From Roseivirga sp. (GTDB lineage: Bacteria > Bacteroidota > Bacteroidia > Cytophagales > Cyclobacteriaceae): a stretch of DNA of 58,627 nucleotides. Within the stretch, counting starts at the first letter, position 1, and the number at the start of each line of letters is the position of its first letter. Location: positions 1 to 58,627 of the forward strand of contig JAAWWF010000045.1 of the NCBI GenBank assembly GCA_021404565.1. The letters are read 5' to 3'. A program made the translations under genes and the position numbers. Below are positions 1-8,337 of the stretch, piece by piece. The notes below the pieces were generated by a model. The model ran no database searches and was not told the DNA's origin. It saw nothing but the letters and a program-made list of their open reading frames with translations.

Positions 1-2
1 AT

Positions 3-411
3 ACAGCTGACATCACCCCTGCTGCGGATGGGGCTGTAACCACGGACATCGCAGCCGACATAGCTACCGATGCGGCAGGAAATGGAAATACTGCCGCAAC
101 ACAGCTCAGCATCACTTCTGATCAAACGGCACCAACGGTCACCATCACAACGGGTGAGGCCTCTCCCACCAATGCCCCTTCCTTCGCCATAACAGTCACC
201 TTTAGTGAAGATGTAACTGATTTTACTGCTGATGATATTACCGTTGGCAATGGTACCATCGACAACTTTGCAGGCTCAGGAGCCAGTTATACAGCTGACA
301 TCACCCCTGCAACGGATGGAGTTGTAACCACAGACATCGCAGCCGATATAGCTACCGATGCGGCTGGAAATGGAAATACTGCAGCAACACAGCTCAACAT
401 CACTTCTGATC
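3..411 (+). repeat. 288-bp in-frame tandem repeat of Ig-like module
   Basis: The stretch at 3-122 recurs at 291-410 with few differences, a period of exactly 288 bases or 96 codons. Both copies run from the TADITPA motif through DAAGNGNTAATQL. The first copy is cut by the window edge, so the array probably extends upstream. Confidence 0.8.
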
Positions 412-1565
412 AAACGGTACCGACCGTTACTTTAAGCGCCACATCAGATTCTCCTTTAGAAGGTGCTTTTACCATATCTGCCATATTCAGTGAGTCGGTA
501 GTCGGGTTTGATGAAAATGATATCTCTGTGACTAGTGGAACGATCAATGAGTTTACCACGATCAGCACTAGCGAGTATACCTTCAATGTTGCATCAGATC
601 AAAATACAGTGACGGTGAGCATAGCTGGATCAAAAACTTATGACAATGCTGGTAATAACAACGGTGCTTCTGATCCATTGTTATTGACTTTCAACAACAG
701 TCCTGCAGACATCCTGCTAGATGACAGTTCTATTGATGAAAATAGTGGAGTAGATGCGGTTGTAGGCAGTCTGAGTACCGAAGATGTAGATCAGGCCGAT
801 ACGCACACATACACTCTGGTTTCCGGTGAAGGTAGTAGCGATAATGCTGCTTTCAGGATTACAGGAAATCAATTAACTACAGCTATCGATTTCGATTTTG
901 AAAGTCAGAACAGTTATAGTATACGCATAAACAGTGAAGACTCTTTCGGAGCTTCCATCGATAAAATATTCATCATTACGGTAACCAACTTGGGTGAAGC
1001 TATTCTTAGAACAAGTGGGGACCTTATGGCCCCCAATACCGGCATAGGACTCACCTCAGCTTTTGAAATCTCGATACACAATGATGGAGATGGCAGTCTT
1101 ACTGTAAGTAGCATCGTATACCCTGAGGGATTTACAGGACCCGCCTCCGATATCACTCTAGCTCCGGATGACAGTGAAAATATCACCATAAGCTTTTCAC
1201 CAACAGAACAGAAGATCTATAGTGGCGACATGGTGATTACCTCAAACGGGGGTGTTACTAACCTGACGTTGACTGGCTTAGGCGAACTTGTAACCGCTAC
1301 TGAAGACGATCTGCCGACAGGACCAGAAGTGAGAGTTTATCCCAATCCTTCCAATAAATATGTTGAAGTGGATCTCTCAATGTACAATGGAAAACCGCTG
1401 GCCATTACACTTCACAACCTATCAGGAACACGAAAATTTGATATCTCAGAGTTCAGAAAACCGCTGATCCGTATCGATCTATCCAGATACTCAAATGGCA
1501 TTTACCTGATAGCCGTGAGCGATGGAGAGTTCAGTACCATCAGAAAAATTATGATAAACAGGTAA
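3..1565 (+). CDS. Ig-like repeat surface protein with T9SS sorting domain (5' end outside window)
   Basis: The reading frame is open from the window edge to the TAA at 1563-1565, so only the last 520 or so residues are visible and the true start lies upstream. The visible part begins inside Ig-like modules with the signature VTFSEDVTDFTADDITVGNG, typical of bacterial Big-type adhesin repeats. One module is repeated with a 288-base (96-residue) period. A cadherin-like module follows (SIDENSGVDAVVGSLSTEDV, near 730-990), then a HYDIN/ASPM-like beta-sandwich (near 1010-1270). The last 80 residues start at VRVYPNPSN and end in a basic IRKIMINR tail, which is the type A T9SS sorting domain. By family knowledge this protein would be exported through the outer membrane and attached to the surface or released. 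An adhesin or structural role is inference; no catalytic domain is visible. Confidence 0.88.
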   Translation, partial: TADITPAADGAVTTDIAADIATDAAGNGNTAATQLSITSDQTAPTVTITTGEASPTNAPSFAITVTFSEDVTDFTADDITVGNGTIDNFAGSGASYTADITPATDGVVTTDIAADIATDAAGNGNTAATQLNITSDQTVPTVTLSATSDSPLEGAFTISAIFSESVVGFDENDISVTSGTINEFTTISTSEYTFNVASDQNTVTVSIAGSKTYDNAGNNNGASDPLLLTFNNSPADILLDDSSIDENSGVDAVVGSLSTEDVDQADTHTYTLVSGEGSSDNAAFRITGNQLTTAIDFDFESQNSYSIRINSEDSFGASIDKIFIITVTNLGEAILRTSGDLMAPNTGIGLTSAFEISIHNDGDGSLTVSSIVYPEGFTGPASDITLAPDDSENITISFSPTEQKIYSGDMVITSNGGVTNLTLTGLGELVTATEDDLPTGPEVRVYPNPSNKYVEVDLSMYNGKPLAITLHNLSGTRKFDISEFRKPLIRIDLSRYSNGIYLIAVSDGEFSTIRKIMINR

Positions 1566-1589
1566 TCTTCTCGTATTCAGAGATTTAAT

Positions 1590-1627
1590 AACCACCTAAT
1601 GAATCATTCAGATATGAGCAGGTGGTT
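1590..1627 (+). terminator. Possible terminator hairpin after the surface protein gene
   Basis: Arms AACCACCT (1590-1597) and AGGTGGTT (1620-1627) are perfectly complementary and enclose a 22-base loop that contains a smaller TGAAT/ATTCA stem. The hairpin lies 25 bases after the stop codon at 1565. Only CTT follows, with no real U-tract, so intrinsic termination is uncertain. Confidence 0.4.
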
Positions 1628-1708
1628 CTTAATACCAAAATCGTCCGCCACTGGCTATATGCGCCCCACTTTAAACCTGAAAATTGCATTGGCGAGTTTA
1701 TTCATTAG

Positions 1709-3280
1709 TTGGGTACCAACGCATGTCGAGATTCAATTTCCACCTCGGATAAGGAGGTGAAAATTATTAAAACACTATTTTCGTCAAAAAACACCACCTT
1801 GGGTATAGTCATCCGTCAAAGTATTCGTTCATCAGCCATCGCCTATCTGGGCGTGGTTGTCGGCTATATCAACCTACTTTGGCTTTATCCTTACTTTCTA
1901 AGCTCCGGACAAATAGGTCTTTTGCGCCTTATTCAATCCAGTGCTTTTATTTTGGCAACTTTCGGCCAGTTTGGAATACCTCAGATTACCGTCAAATACT
2001 TTCCGGAATTAAAACACCAAAGAGGCTTTCTCAGCTTTATTCTCATCTCAGGAGTGATCGGGTTTATATTACTTTCCACCCTGTCAATGCTCTTTCAAGA
2101 GCCCTTGATTGACTATTTCTCCAAAGAATCTGAACTATTCGTCCAGTACTTTCAGGTCACCTTGCTTATTACCCTGTTTCTCATCCAATTTCAAATACTC
2201 GAAGCTTACAGTCGGAGCAACCTGAAAATTGTGATTCCCACAGCAATCAGAGATATTCAACTGAGACTAGCCACCACTACCTTAGTACTGCTTTATGGTA
2301 CAGAGGTCATCAGTTTTGACTGGATGATTAAAGCATTGGTACTTCTCTACATCAGTCTGGTAATTTCATTGAGCATCTATCTGGTATCCATTAAGGCATT
2401 CAGTCTGAATATTTCGTTTGATTTTCTAAGAGGAGGCCTGTTTAAAAAACTGATGCGATATGGACTCTACTCCCTTCTTGGTGCAGGAGGTACCCAAATC
2501 GTCCTACAAATAGATAGCGTTATGGTAAGCGCTGCTATGGGACTGGAGGCCACAGGCGTATACACCATCGCCTTCTTTATAGGTGTCGTGATAGAAATGC
2601 CCAGACGTTCCATCACTCAAATTACCGCCCCGCTTATCTCTCAGGCATTCCAGAAAAATGACATGGAACATGTACTCACTTTGTACAGGCAAACCTCAAT
2701 CAACCAGCTGATAATTGGGAGCCTGCTGCTCATCGGTGTCTGGTCCAACCTTACCAGTATTTACCAATTTATCCCCAATAATGAAGTGTATATCGCGGGC
2801 ATGAATGTGGTACTTTTTATAGGACTGGGTAAGCTTACGGATATGTTTTTTGGTGTAAACGGAGAGATCATTGTCATGTCCAGGTATTACCGTTTCAATG
2901 TGATTGCCGTGAGTATTCTGGCCATTCTTACCATAGGGCTTAACTATCTGCTGATTCCCTCCTATGGCATTGAGGGTGCCGCCATTGCCTCCCTTATGGC
3001 CATGGCCATCTTCAACCTTTCAAAATTTGCTTTTGTATGGATTAAATTCGGAATTCAACCCTTTACACTGTCTTCACTTAAGTTTGTTCTTATAGCTTCT
3101 TTAAGTCTTCTGGCAAACCACTTTCTGCCTTCTATAGAAGAAGTACTGGTAGACATTGTATTGCGTTCTGCAATCATTACTCTCATAATTATGCTCCCTA
3201 CCTATTGGTTGAAAATATCACCCGAAATGAATGGTGTTATTGACAGCCTCATAAAGCGCTTATTGAAGAGAAAGACTTGA
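1709..3280 (+). CDS. Polysaccharide export flippase (MOP superfamily, Wzx/MurJ-like)
   Basis: This integral membrane protein has about 12-14 hydrophobic helices spread over its length, beginning with AIAYLGVVVGYINLLWLYPYF. The pattern is that of the polysaccharide-biosynthesis/oligosaccharide flippase family, whose members move lipid-linked glycans across the inner membrane. The longest frame starts at TTG 1709, but the family-like sequence begins at GIVIRQS. In-frame GTG 1757 and TTG 1799 are therefore alternative starts; the AAGGAGG at 1751-1757 is too close to serve GTG 1757. The stop lies one base from the end of a convergent glycosyltransferase gene, which supports a role in making a surface glycan. 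The substrate cannot be read from the sequence. Confidence 0.85.
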   Translation: MGTNACRDSISTSDKEVKIIKTLFSSKNTTLGIVIRQSIRSSAIAYLGVVVGYINLLWLYPYFLSSGQIGLLRLIQSSAFILATFGQFGIPQITVKYFPELKHQRGFLSFILISGVIGFILLSTLSMLFQEPLIDYFSKESELFVQYFQVTLLITLFLIQFQILEAYSRSNLKIVIPTAIRDIQLRLATTTLVLLYGTEVISFDWMIKALVLLYISLVISLSIYLVSIKAFSLNISFDFLRGGLFKKLMRYGLYSLLGAGGTQIVLQIDSVMVSAAMGLEATGVYTIAFFIGVVIEMPRRSITQITAPLISQAFQKNDMEHVLTLYRQTSINQLIIGSLLLIGVWSNLTSIYQFIPNNEVYIAGMNVVLFIGLGKLTDMFFGVNGEIIVMSRYYRFNVIAVSILAILTIGLNYLLIPSYGIEGAAIASLMAMAIFNLSKFAFVWIKFGIQPFTLSSLKFVLIASLSLLANHFLPSIEEVLVDIVLRSAIITLIIMLPTYWLKISPEMNGVIDSLIKRLLKRKT

Positions 3281-3281
3281 T

Positions 3282-4574
3282 TCAAAGCTCATCAAGCAGG
3301 GCAGCCAGTTCGCCTGTGAGTGCTCGCCTGCTATATTTGTTGACATCCACTTCAGCAACTATCGATCTTCCCGATTTCCAATCCTGATACAGTCGGGTTA
3401 TATGATTTTTAATCCCTGTTTCGTTGTTCCAGTCAATGGCCTTGCCAGCTTGTGTTTCTTCCAGAATCTGTGCCGCATCACTATTTACAAGCCCCAGAGC
3501 TAGTACGGGACGTTCTGCACTGAGGTATTCGAACAACTTACCCGGCAGGTGGCCCTGAGCATTTTCTGATTGATTGAGTATGAGCAATAAAACGGTACTC
3601 TCCCGGTATACCTCAAAAACCTGTTCGTGCGGGACCGAAGCTTCAGTCTGCAGCCGTTCAGCCAGTTTTGGGTAAGAAGCTATCGTACCTAATACCTCCT
3701 TGCTTAGAATTCCTGTAAGGCGCAATGTAAAATCAGTGGCAAAATCGGCATTTCCAGAAATGAGTTGTTCGAGGGCCTTCCACAGCGCCAGCGGGTTTCT
3801 CAGCTTATTGAGCATACCCAGGTGACTCATCACAAATTTTGTAGATGGGGCGGCTGTGTTCAGCTCTTCTCCGGTAATATCAAAACCATTGGTAATCACC
3901 GATATTCTTCTTGCTCCCAGTGACCTGAAGTCAGCTTGCCAGGACTTGCTCACCGTAATCAGCTTGTCGGCCACCTTAAAAACCTGCTGCTCCAGTTTTT
4001 TATGCTTTCGCCAGGTGAGGGGCATCATTCTAAACTGTTTTAAGATATCCCATTGAGACCACGGATCTCGAAAATCAGCTACCCACTTTAAGCCCGGGTT
4101 TTCCATTTTCAGTCTCATACCTATCAGGTGCACGCTGTGGGGAGGTCCCGTGGTAATGATGGTACTGATCTTATTGGATCGTAGAATTGTACTAAGGTAT
4201 TCCACGGAAGGCTTCACCCAAAACACCCTCGGATCGGGTACAAAAAGATTTCCCCTTAACCAAATGGCCAGCTTAGATAAAGGCCCTTTCTTTCCTCCTT
4301 CCAATACCTGTCCCTGCTTGAGTTCTTTCTTTCCGCTCAATTTTTTGAAAATACCGTATGGCTCCCAGATAGGGAAGTGTAAAACCTCTACAGCAGAGGG
4401 TACCTCCTTAAGAAGAGATTCATCTTTCTGGTCAAAATCAGGGTTTTCCGGAGTAAAAACGACAGGACTCCAACCAAAGTCAGGCAAGTACTTTGCAAAC
4501 TTCAGCCATCGCTGTACTCCCCCTCCACCACTAGGAGGCCAGTAATAGGTGATAATCAGAACTTTTTTTGACAT
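3282..4574 (-). CDS. Glycosyltransferase, GT-B fold (GT4-like)
   Basis: The 430-residue protein begins with a nucleotide-sugar transferase Rossmann half, including ITYYWPPSGGGGVQRWLKFA (residues 8-27) with the glycine-rich loop seen in GT4-like enzymes. The middle carries TTGPPHSVH and VADFRDPW, common in Bacteroidota surface-glycan transferases. The C-terminal half has PGKLFEYLSAERPVLALG, the usual donor-binding E-x-x-A/S region. It probably adds a sugar to a lipid-linked or surface glycan on the cytoplasmic side of the inner membrane. It converges on the flippase gene with a 1-base gap. The acceptor and donor are unknown. Confidence 0.87.
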   Translation of the reverse strand: MSKKVLIITYYWPPSGGGGVQRWLKFAKYLPDFGWSPVVFTPENPDFDQKDESLLKEVPSAVEVLHFPIWEPYGIFKKLSGKKELKQGQVLEGGKKGPLSKLAIWLRGNLFVPDPRVFWVKPSVEYLSTILRSNKISTIITTGPPHSVHLIGMRLKMENPGLKWVADFRDPWSQWDILKQFRMMPLTWRKHKKLEQQVFKVADKLITVSKSWQADFRSLGARRISVITNGFDITGEELNTAAPSTKFVMSHLGMLNKLRNPLALWKALEQLISGNADFATDFTLRLTGILSKEVLGTIASYPKLAERLQTEASVPHEQVFEVYRESTVLLLILNQSENAQGHLPGKLFEYLSAERPVLALGLVNSDAAQILEETQAGKAIDWNNETGIKNHITRLYQDWKSGRSIVAEVDVNKYSRRALTGELAALLDEL

Positions 4575-4735
4575 AGAAAGATATGAAGGCCAAATATGAA
4601 AAGTTTTTCGCTAACCATCCATGCCATATCAACGCCTGTTATCCATCAATTGGGTAAGCAGTTGCAATTCTTGTGAAAAAAAATTTATTTCGGACTGATT
4701 TAATCAGGTCACTTACACTCAAAAACTTCAAATCT

Positions 4736-5182
4736 ATGGGCTTCGTACCAATCGTTGTAGCACTGCTCGGTCTCATCGTGCTTTACTCTGTTTTTACTTA
4801 TAACAAGATTAAACCGCTGAAAGCAGCAGTCACCCGCGTGATTGACCAGATGTCTGAGGTGAGCAGAAAACGAAAAATGCTGATCATCAATTACGATCAG
4901 GAAAATGCCGGATCACCACTGGCAAAAGCTGCTGCTGAGCTCAAAAAAACGTCAACAGATCGTTTTCAAAGCTATAAAAAGGAAGAAAGCCTTCTGGCCA
5001 CTACCACTGATGGAGCAAACAGTGTTGCTGATACCAAAGTTAAATCCGAAATACTCTCACTCAATGACCAGCAAAAAGAGTTGATCAAAAAGCTTCAGAA
5101 TACCTCAAACACTTACAATAGCTTTATTAAGAAGGCCCCTGCCAGCACAGTAGCATCAATTTTTGGGTTCAGACCCTTCTAG
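4736..5182 (+). CDS. LemA-like membrane protein
   Basis: The ATG at 4736 gives a protein of 148 residues starting MGFVPIVVALLGLIVLYSVF, a single N-terminal membrane helix, followed by YNKIKPLKAAVTRVIDQMSE and a helical domain. It ends in NTYNSFIKKAPASTVASIFGF, which matches the LemA pattern of Y-N plus a final FGF motif. The frame is open back to GTG 4673, but the extra 21 residues are unlike the family, so 4736 is preferred. LemA proteins are membrane-anchored with the helical domain outside the cytoplasmic membrane; their function is unclear. The last 27 bases overlap the 3' end of the opposing miaA gene. Confidence 0.75.
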   Translation: MGFVPIVVALLGLIVLYSVFTYNKIKPLKAAVTRVIDQMSEVSRKRKMLIINYDQENAGSPLAKAAAELKKTSTDRFQSYKKEESLLATTTDGANSVADTKVKSEILSLNDQQKELIKKLQNTSNTYNSFIKKAPASTVASIFGFRPF

Positions 5183-6079
5183 ACGCATCTTATCCTTTGT
5201 GTATTGGATAGCCCCGGCTACATCACCAGGCGCAAACCATCTGGTTTGCTCGTCACGTTTAAACCAGGTAAGCTGTCTTTTGGCATAACGCCTGGAGTTA
5301 CGTTTGAGTAGCCGTATAGCTTCACCCCTATCATATTCGCCCTCGAGAAATCCAAAAATCTCTCTGTACCCAACAGTTTGCAGGGCATTGAGCGATTTAC
5401 ATGGTTCCAGGCGTTCAGCTTCTTCAAAGAGTCCTGCTTCAATCATCAGATCCATGCGATGATCAATTCTTTGATAGAGCACTTCCCTATCAGTATTCAG
5501 TCCAACTTTGATTACTTCAAAAGGTCGTTCTGCCTTAGCCCCCTTCCTTAGCTCTGAGAATTTGAGCCCGGTAAATCGGCATACCTCCAGTGCACGCATC
5601 AACCGTTGAGGGTTCTGACGATCGACCTGAGCATAGTATTCCGGATCGTTTTCTTTCAGCTCTTCCTGAAGGGCTTCAATGCCTTCATGCTCGTAAAGTT
5701 CCTTCACAGCTGTTCTTACCTCTGGTCCCGGCTTGGGCAATTCGTCAAAACCACGGCAAACGGCATCTACAAATAACCCGGAACCACCGGCCATAATGGC
5801 TATATCAAGTCGCTTGTAAATCTCATCAAGACAGTCCAAGGCCTCCTCCTCAAACTGTCGCACATCATAAGGTTCATGGATGGAGCGGGAATTTACAAAG
5901 TGATGAGGCACTCCGTTCATTTCCTGCGCAGTGGGTTTCGCTGTGCCAATTTCCATTTCCTTATAGAATTGCCTGGAGTCAGCAGAAAGCACCTCTGTTT
6001 CAAAATACTTCGCCAGCTCTATTGAGAGGGCCGTCTTTCCCACAGCTGTAGGCCCCACTACCACAATTAAATATTTCAA
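5156..6079 (-). CDS. miaA: tRNA dimethylallyltransferase MiaA
   Basis: MiaA transfers a dimethylallyl group to N6 of adenosine 37 in tRNAs that read codons starting with U. The 307-residue protein shows the P-loop GPTAVGKT (residues 9-16), the DSRQFY motif (34-39, with the catalytic-type Asp34), the GTAKP motif and the C-terminal YAKRQLTWFKRD region. Length and motif order are normal for the family. It stands alone on the - strand with its 3' end overlapping the LemA-like gene tail to tail, and its start lies 44 bases from the divergent REC-Hpt gene, so the two probably share a short promoter region. Confidence 0.97.
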   Translation of the reverse strand: MKYLIVVVGPTAVGKTALSIELAKYFETEVLSADSRQFYKEMEIGTAKPTAQEMNGVPHHFVNSRSIHEPYDVRQFEEEALDCLDEIYKRLDIAIMAGGSGLFVDAVCRGFDELPKPGPEVRTAVKELYEHEGIEALQEELKENDPEYYAQVDRQNPQRLMRALEVCRFTGLKFSELRKGAKAERPFEVIKVGLNTDREVLYQRIDHRMDLMIEAGLFEEAERLEPCKSLNALQTVGYREIFGFLEGEYDRGEAIRLLKRNSRRYAKRQLTWFKRDEQTRWFAPGDVAGAIQYTKDKMRLEGSEPKN

Positions 6080-6123
6080 GTATAGAAATTATTTATTCTG
6101 AGAGATTAGATTAATAAGTATCA

Positions 6124-6906
6124 TTGCGAACGACACCCTACAAAACTAAGTACAAATTGGTCAAAAGAATACTCATAGTAGACGATAATGCCATCAACCG
6201 TAAGTATGCTCGCTCTGTACTTAAAGTTGGTCTCTGGCATATAGAGGAAGTAGAAAGTGGTGAAGCGGCTCTACAACTTCTGGCAAAAGAATCATTTGAT
6301 CTGATTCTCATGGATATACAAATGCCGGGTATGGACGGCTTCGAGTGTCTCAAAAGAATCAGAGCGGACTTCCCGCATATCAGCTGTCCGGTGCTGGCGG
6401 TGACTGCTTTTTCGAGCGGAAGAGAAAGGAGTGCTTTTTCAGAGGCAGGATTTCAAGCCCTGATTACCAAACCAATCAAGCCCTCCGAACTACGGAATGC
6501 CGTAACAGAATGGCTTTCTTCCTCTGATCATAAAGCTCACCTGATTATACATAAAGAAGAAAAGACAGATCAAATCATAGACATATCTGTCTATGAAGAT
6601 TTGAAAAGATATACGCGCTCAGATAGCGTAATCGACATTTATGAAGAGTTTGAAAAAGAGACTTCTGACTTTTTGGAACAACTGAATTTTTTGGTACCTG
6701 CCAAAAATTATCCTGAAATTTTGAGTATCTTGCACACTATTAAGGGAAATGCTGGATCATTAGGACTTTTAATTCTGGCAAACCACACCCGACAGATGGA
6801 AGGAAAACTTAAGGAAGCTCACTACGAAAATCTGATGGGAGACTTCGATCTACTTAAAGGGCAGTTCAGCAGTTTCGTTGATAATTACAAGAGGCTTTTA
6901 AAATAA
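6124..6906 (+). CDS. Response regulator with C-terminal Hpt domain (REC-Hpt)
   Basis: Residues 14-130 form a receiver domain (LIVDDN; phosphoacceptor Asp64 in LMDIQMPGMDG; Thr in VLAVTAF; Lys in ITKPIKP). The C-terminal 90 residues form a histidine phosphotransfer domain with acceptor His204 in LHTIKGNAGSLG. No kinase or DNA-binding domain is present, so the protein would relay phosphate between receivers. The longest frame starts at TTG 6124. A second TTG at 6157 would begin just before VKRILIVDD and is equally plausible. The next gene, a lone receiver, starts six bases after the stop. The partner histidine kinase is not in this neighbourhood. Confidence 0.88.
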   Translation: MRTTPYKTKYKLVKRILIVDDNAINRKYARSVLKVGLWHIEEVESGEAALQLLAKESFDLILMDIQMPGMDGFECLKRIRADFPHISCPVLAVTAFSSGRERSAFSEAGFQALITKPIKPSELRNAVTEWLSSSDHKAHLIIHKEEKTDQIIDISVYEDLKRYTRSDSVIDIYEEFEKETSDFLEQLNFLVPAKNYPEILSILHTIKGNAGSLGLLILANHTRQMEGKLKEAHYENLMGDFDLLKGQFSSFVDNYKRLLK

Positions 6907-6912
6907 CACAAG

Positions 6913-7293
6913 ATGACCGAAGTGGATTATAAAAAGGTATTAGTGGCTGAGGATAGCTCGGTAATCCAGAATCTTCTTAAGAAGATTCTCATGTTTGAAA
7001 ATTGCAAAATCACTTCTGCCAAGGATGGACTGGTAGCTTTTAAGAAATTTGAAGAGACCGACTTCGATCTGGTGATTATGGATATTAATCTCCCTTCTCT
7101 TGATGGTATTGAAGTAACTAAAAGAATAAGAGCCATTCGCAAAAAGAAAGGTAATGTGCCGATTATCGGTATTTCTGGTAACGCGAAGAATCTTTCCACT
7201 GATACGTTTTTCGAGGCAGGCATGAACGAATATCTTCAAAAGCCGCTTGACTACGATCAACTTATTGAACTGGTAAAAAAATACGTAGCGTAG
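6913..7293 (+). CDS. Single-domain response regulator (CheY-like)
   Basis: The 126-residue protein is a receiver domain only. It shows AED (12-14), phosphoacceptor Asp57 in LVIMDINLPSLDG, the Ser/Thr position in IIGISGN and the conserved Lys in LQKPLD. With no output domain it would act by protein contact or as a phosphate sink, in the manner of CheY or Spo0F. It lies six bases after the REC-Hpt gene, and the natural inference is that the two exchange phosphate. Confidence 0.92.
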   Translation: MTEVDYKKVLVAEDSSVIQNLLKKILMFENCKITSAKDGLVAFKKFEETDFDLVIMDINLPSLDGIEVTKRIRAIRKKKGNVPIIGISGNAKNLSTDTFFEAGMNEYLQKPLDYDQLIELVKKYVA

Positions 7294-7303
7294 AGTCTAA
7301 TTA

Positions 7304-7579
7304 ATGACCGTCAGATACACGAAACAATTCTTAGGCAAGCTAGAGGATATATTCGCTGAATCTGATTACATACTCCGCTACGAAAAAGGCAATTTTAAAT
7401 CCGGCTATTGCGTATTGAAGGACACCAAGATTGCCATTGTCAACAAGTATTATACGGTAGAAGGCAAAATCAGCTGTTTGATAGATATTCTCAAATCCGT
7501 ATCTATTGACCAGTCGGGCCTAAGTGAGAAAAATCAAAAACTTTTTTCTGAATTGCTTCAAACAGAATTAAACCTGTGA
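7304..7579 (+). CDS. Conserved small protein of unknown function
   Basis: The 91-residue protein begins MTVRYTKQFLGKLEDIFAES and I do not recognise a domain. It is mixed charged and hydrophobic with no signal peptide or membrane helix, so it is probably cytoplasmic. It starts 10 bases after the receiver gene, and its TGA overlaps the GTG start of the next gene (GTGA at 7576-7579), a sign of translational coupling. This placement makes it a real gene and ties it to the hydrolase. Confidence 0.75.
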   Translation: MTVRYTKQFLGKLEDIFAESDYILRYEKGNFKSGYCVLKDTKIAIVNKYYTVEGKISCLIDILKSVSIDQSGLSEKNQKLFSELLQTELNL

Positions 7580-8337
7580 GAGTCACCTTTCTTGGAACCG
7601 GAACTTCTCAGGGTGTACCTGTTATAGGCTGTGAATGTAAAGTCTGTCGTTCACTCGATTTCAGAGATAAACGGCTACGATCTTCAATATACCTGGAAAC
7701 CGAAGATGTGAGCCTGGTCATTGACACAGGACCAGACTTCAGGCAACAAATGCTTCGTGAGAGTATCAAAAAACTTGATGCCGTTGTCTTTACCCATGAA
7801 CATAAAGACCATACTGCCGGTCTTGATGATATTCGCTCTTTCAACTTCCTGCAAAAAAAGGATATGCCTGTTTATGCACGACAGCATGTGATTGAGCAAC
7901 TCAAAAGAGAATTTGCGTACATATTCACCGAGCATAAATACCCGGGTGTCCCTAGTTTAGAGGTTATTCCCATTGATCAACAGCCTTTCAGCATTAACAA
8001 GACAGAAATTATACCCGTTGAAGTCATGCACTACAAGCTTCCGGTGCTGGGTTTCAGAGTAAAGGACTTCACCTATATTACCGATGCCAAAACGGTGACT
8101 TCTGAAGAGAAAGAAAAGATCAAAGGTTCAAAAACTCTTGTAATCAATGCCCTCCAGAACGATCCTCATATCAGTCACATGACCTTGGAGGAGGCGCTTG
8201 CTTTTGCTGATGAAATAGGTGCCGACCATACCTACCTTACGCATATCAGTCATAAGCTCGGACAGCATAGAAAAGTATCTGAGATGCTCCCTGACAACGT
8301 GAGTATCGCATACGATGGATTGAAAATCTCCTTGTAG
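7576..8337 (+). CDS. Metallo-beta-lactamase-fold hydrolase, PhnP-like
   Basis: The protein of 253 residues carries the metal motif HEHKDH (residues 74-79) followed by TAGLDDIR, as in PhnP-type phosphodiesterases. It also has an N-terminal cysteine cluster GCECKVC (18-24) that binds a structural zinc in PhnP relatives. C-terminal histidines (NDPHISHMTLEEA, THISHKLGQH) complete the active-site set. PhnP itself cleaves cyclic ribose phosphates, but here there is no phosphonate operon, so the substrate is open. The start is GTG 7576, overlapping the previous stop by four bases; the next gene begins at the base after its stop. Confidence 0.88.
   Translation: MRVTFLGTGTSQGVPVIGCECKVCRSLDFRDKRLRSSIYLETEDVSLVIDTGPDFRQQMLRESIKKLDAVVFTHEHKDHTAGLDDIRSFNFLQKKDMPVYARQHVIEQLKREFAYIFTEHKYPGVPSLEVIPIDQQPFSINKTEIIPVEVMHYKLPVLGFRVKDFTYITDAKTVTSEEKEKIKGSKTLVINALQNDPHISHMTLEEALAFADEIGADHTYLTHISHKLGQHRKVSEMLPDNVSIAYDGLKISL

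Noticed and set aside
4150-4545. 131-codon + strand frame opposite the glycosyltransferase gene
   Set aside because: It is antisense to a gene with clear family motifs and has no recognisable content.
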